Both the position numbers and the translations under genes were made by a program. Source: Ruminococcus flavefaciens (GTDB lineage Bacteria; Bacillota_A; Clostridia; Oscillospirales; Ruminococcaceae). From it: a stretch of DNA of 7,154 bases. Positions 6,692 through 7,154 of the stretch are shown here, in pieces. Positions within the stretch are counted from its first letter, which is position 1, and each line of letters starts with the position of its first letter. The stretch is taken from NCBI GenBank assembly GCA_004556875.1, contig SFFP01000092.1, positions 1 to 7,154 of the forward strand, written 5' to 3'. The notes below the pieces were generated by a model that was not told the origin of the DNA, did not search any database, and was given only the letters and a program-made list of their open reading frames with translations.

Positions 6692-6720
6692 ATTATAACA
6701 CATCTGAATATAAATTACCA
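6692..6720 (-). promoter_or_regulatory. Promoter for the ymfF-ymfH-lgt-folD operon
   Basis: On the minus strand a perfect TATAAT (6692-6697) is preceded by TGT (6698-6700), an extended -10 element. The -35 position at 17-base spacing (6715-6720) reads TGGTAA, a poor match. The start point near 6685 would leave a leader of about 30 bases to the ymfF ATG. Confidence 0.58.
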
Positions 6721-6823
6721 TAGTATTTTCAATTTTTTTCTTGAATAATTTTTACTTATGATCTGCGGTAAAGAAAAGTGTGTGAAAAATTGTTCGTATT
6801 ACGCATTGCTTCGGCGCAGAAAA

Positions 6824-6846
6824 GCCGGCGGTTCAAAGCCTGCGGC
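6824..6846. repeat. Imperfect GC-rich inverted repeat in the divergent intergenic region
   Basis: GCCGGCGG (6824-6831) can pair with CCTGCGGC (6839-6846) at 6 of 8 positions around a 7-base loop. It stands out as GC-rich in an AT-rich 294-base gap (6655-6948). It lies upstream of both divergent promoters and so belongs to neither leader. Apart from it and the two promoters I see no assigned element in this gap. Confidence 0.35.
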
Positions 6847-6875
6847 ATAAAAAGATGCATATTGTGGTAAAATAC

Positions 6876-6905
6876 TTGATTTTTAACCCATGAAAGTGGT
6901 ATAAT
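6876..6905 (+). promoter_or_regulatory. Promoter for the RING-finger-like gene
   Basis: TTGATT (6876-6881) is 18 bases from TATAAT (6900-6905), which is preceded by TGG, giving an extended -10. A second TATAAT follows at 6905-6910. Transcription would start near 6912, with a leader of about 37 bases before the ATG at 6949. Confidence 0.72.
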
Positions 6906-6948
6906 ATAATATAGGTATTTGTATGTAATTGAAAAAAGGAGGCAGAAT

Positions 6949-7154
6949 ATGGATTTTATAGGCGAGAGATGTCCTGTATGCGGTGAAAAGTTTACTGCTG
7001 AGGATAATATTGTCGTTTGCCCCGACTGCGGTACACCTCATCACAAAGAATGTTATGCTGCCGCAAATAAATGTGCCAATGAAGAATATCATTTTATCGG
7101 AAGAAAATGGGAGAGAAAGGTACAGAGCAAGCCTTTATACAAGGTATGTCCCGT
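6949..7154 (+). CDS. Prokaryotic RING-finger-like zinc-binding protein, N-terminal fragment
   Basis: The first 68 codons of a plus-strand gene are present; it is cut by the window end. The ATG has AAGGAGG six bases upstream. The protein opens with RCPVCGEKF (Cys8, Cys11), then VVCPDCGTPHHKECY (Cys24, Cys27, His31, His32, Cys35) and Cys42. This cysteine/histidine spacing resembles the Pfam prokaryotic RING finger family 1 and should bind two zinc ions. Another cysteine, Cys67 in VCP, occurs at the edge and may begin a second zinc knuckle. As I recall, related clostridial proteins carry membrane segments after the zinc domain, but nothing here shows that. Function is unknown; E3 ubiquitin ligase activity should not be assumed. 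The gene diverges from the ymfF operon. Confidence 0.78.
   Translation, partial: MDFIGERCPVCGEKFTAEDNIVVCPDCGTPHHKECYAAANKCANEEYHFIGRKWERKVQSKPLYKVCP

Noticed and set aside
6883..7092. 69-codon minus-strand open frame opposite the RING-like gene
   Set aside because: It is antisense to the conserved Cys/His codons and overlaps the plus-strand promoter and ribosome binding site.

Overview
The window looks like ordinary chromosome from a low-to-mid GC member of the Clostridia, most likely a Ruminococcus-type Oscillospiraceae. This is inferred from AAGGAGG ribosome binding sites, Gram-positive promoter boxes, a paired M16 peptidase locus of the ymfF/ymfH kind, a clostridial-type Lgt (Tyr in place of the usual His) and a small prokaryotic RING-finger protein. 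No mobile element, CRISPR array, tRNA or rRNA was seen.

Layout, left to right. Positions 1-112 (minus) hold the first 37 codons of an MBOAT-family O-acyltransferase that starts at TTG and runs off the left edge. A well-formed promoter lies 100 bases upstream of it. Positions 372-1775 (minus) encode an 11-helix sodium:neurotransmitter-symporter-family amino acid transporter as a single-gene unit, with its own promoter (1827-1855) and intrinsic terminator (338-367). Positions 1960-6654 (minus) carry four close-set genes read in the order ymfF-like, ymfH-like, lgt, folD. The first pair overlaps by four bases, lgt and folD abut (TAAATG), and one strong terminator follows folD. A promoter precedes ymfF at 6692-6720. 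At the right edge, a divergent plus-strand gene starts at 6949 under a good promoter. It encodes a cysteine/histidine-rich zinc-binding (RING-like) N-terminus and is cut by the window end.

The four-gene cluster joins a probable heterodimeric M16 peptidase-like pair (one subunit with the HxxEH zinc site, one without), lipoprotein lipidation (Lgt) and one-carbon metabolism (FolD). No common pathway is obvious, so co-transcription may be mainly housekeeping. The oddest features are the very acidic low-complexity tail of Lgt, encoded by a GAT/GAC-rich triplet tract, and a possible 13-codon reading frame with a perfect Shine-Dalgarno sequence between ymfH and lgt. I see no convincing new multi-gene system here.
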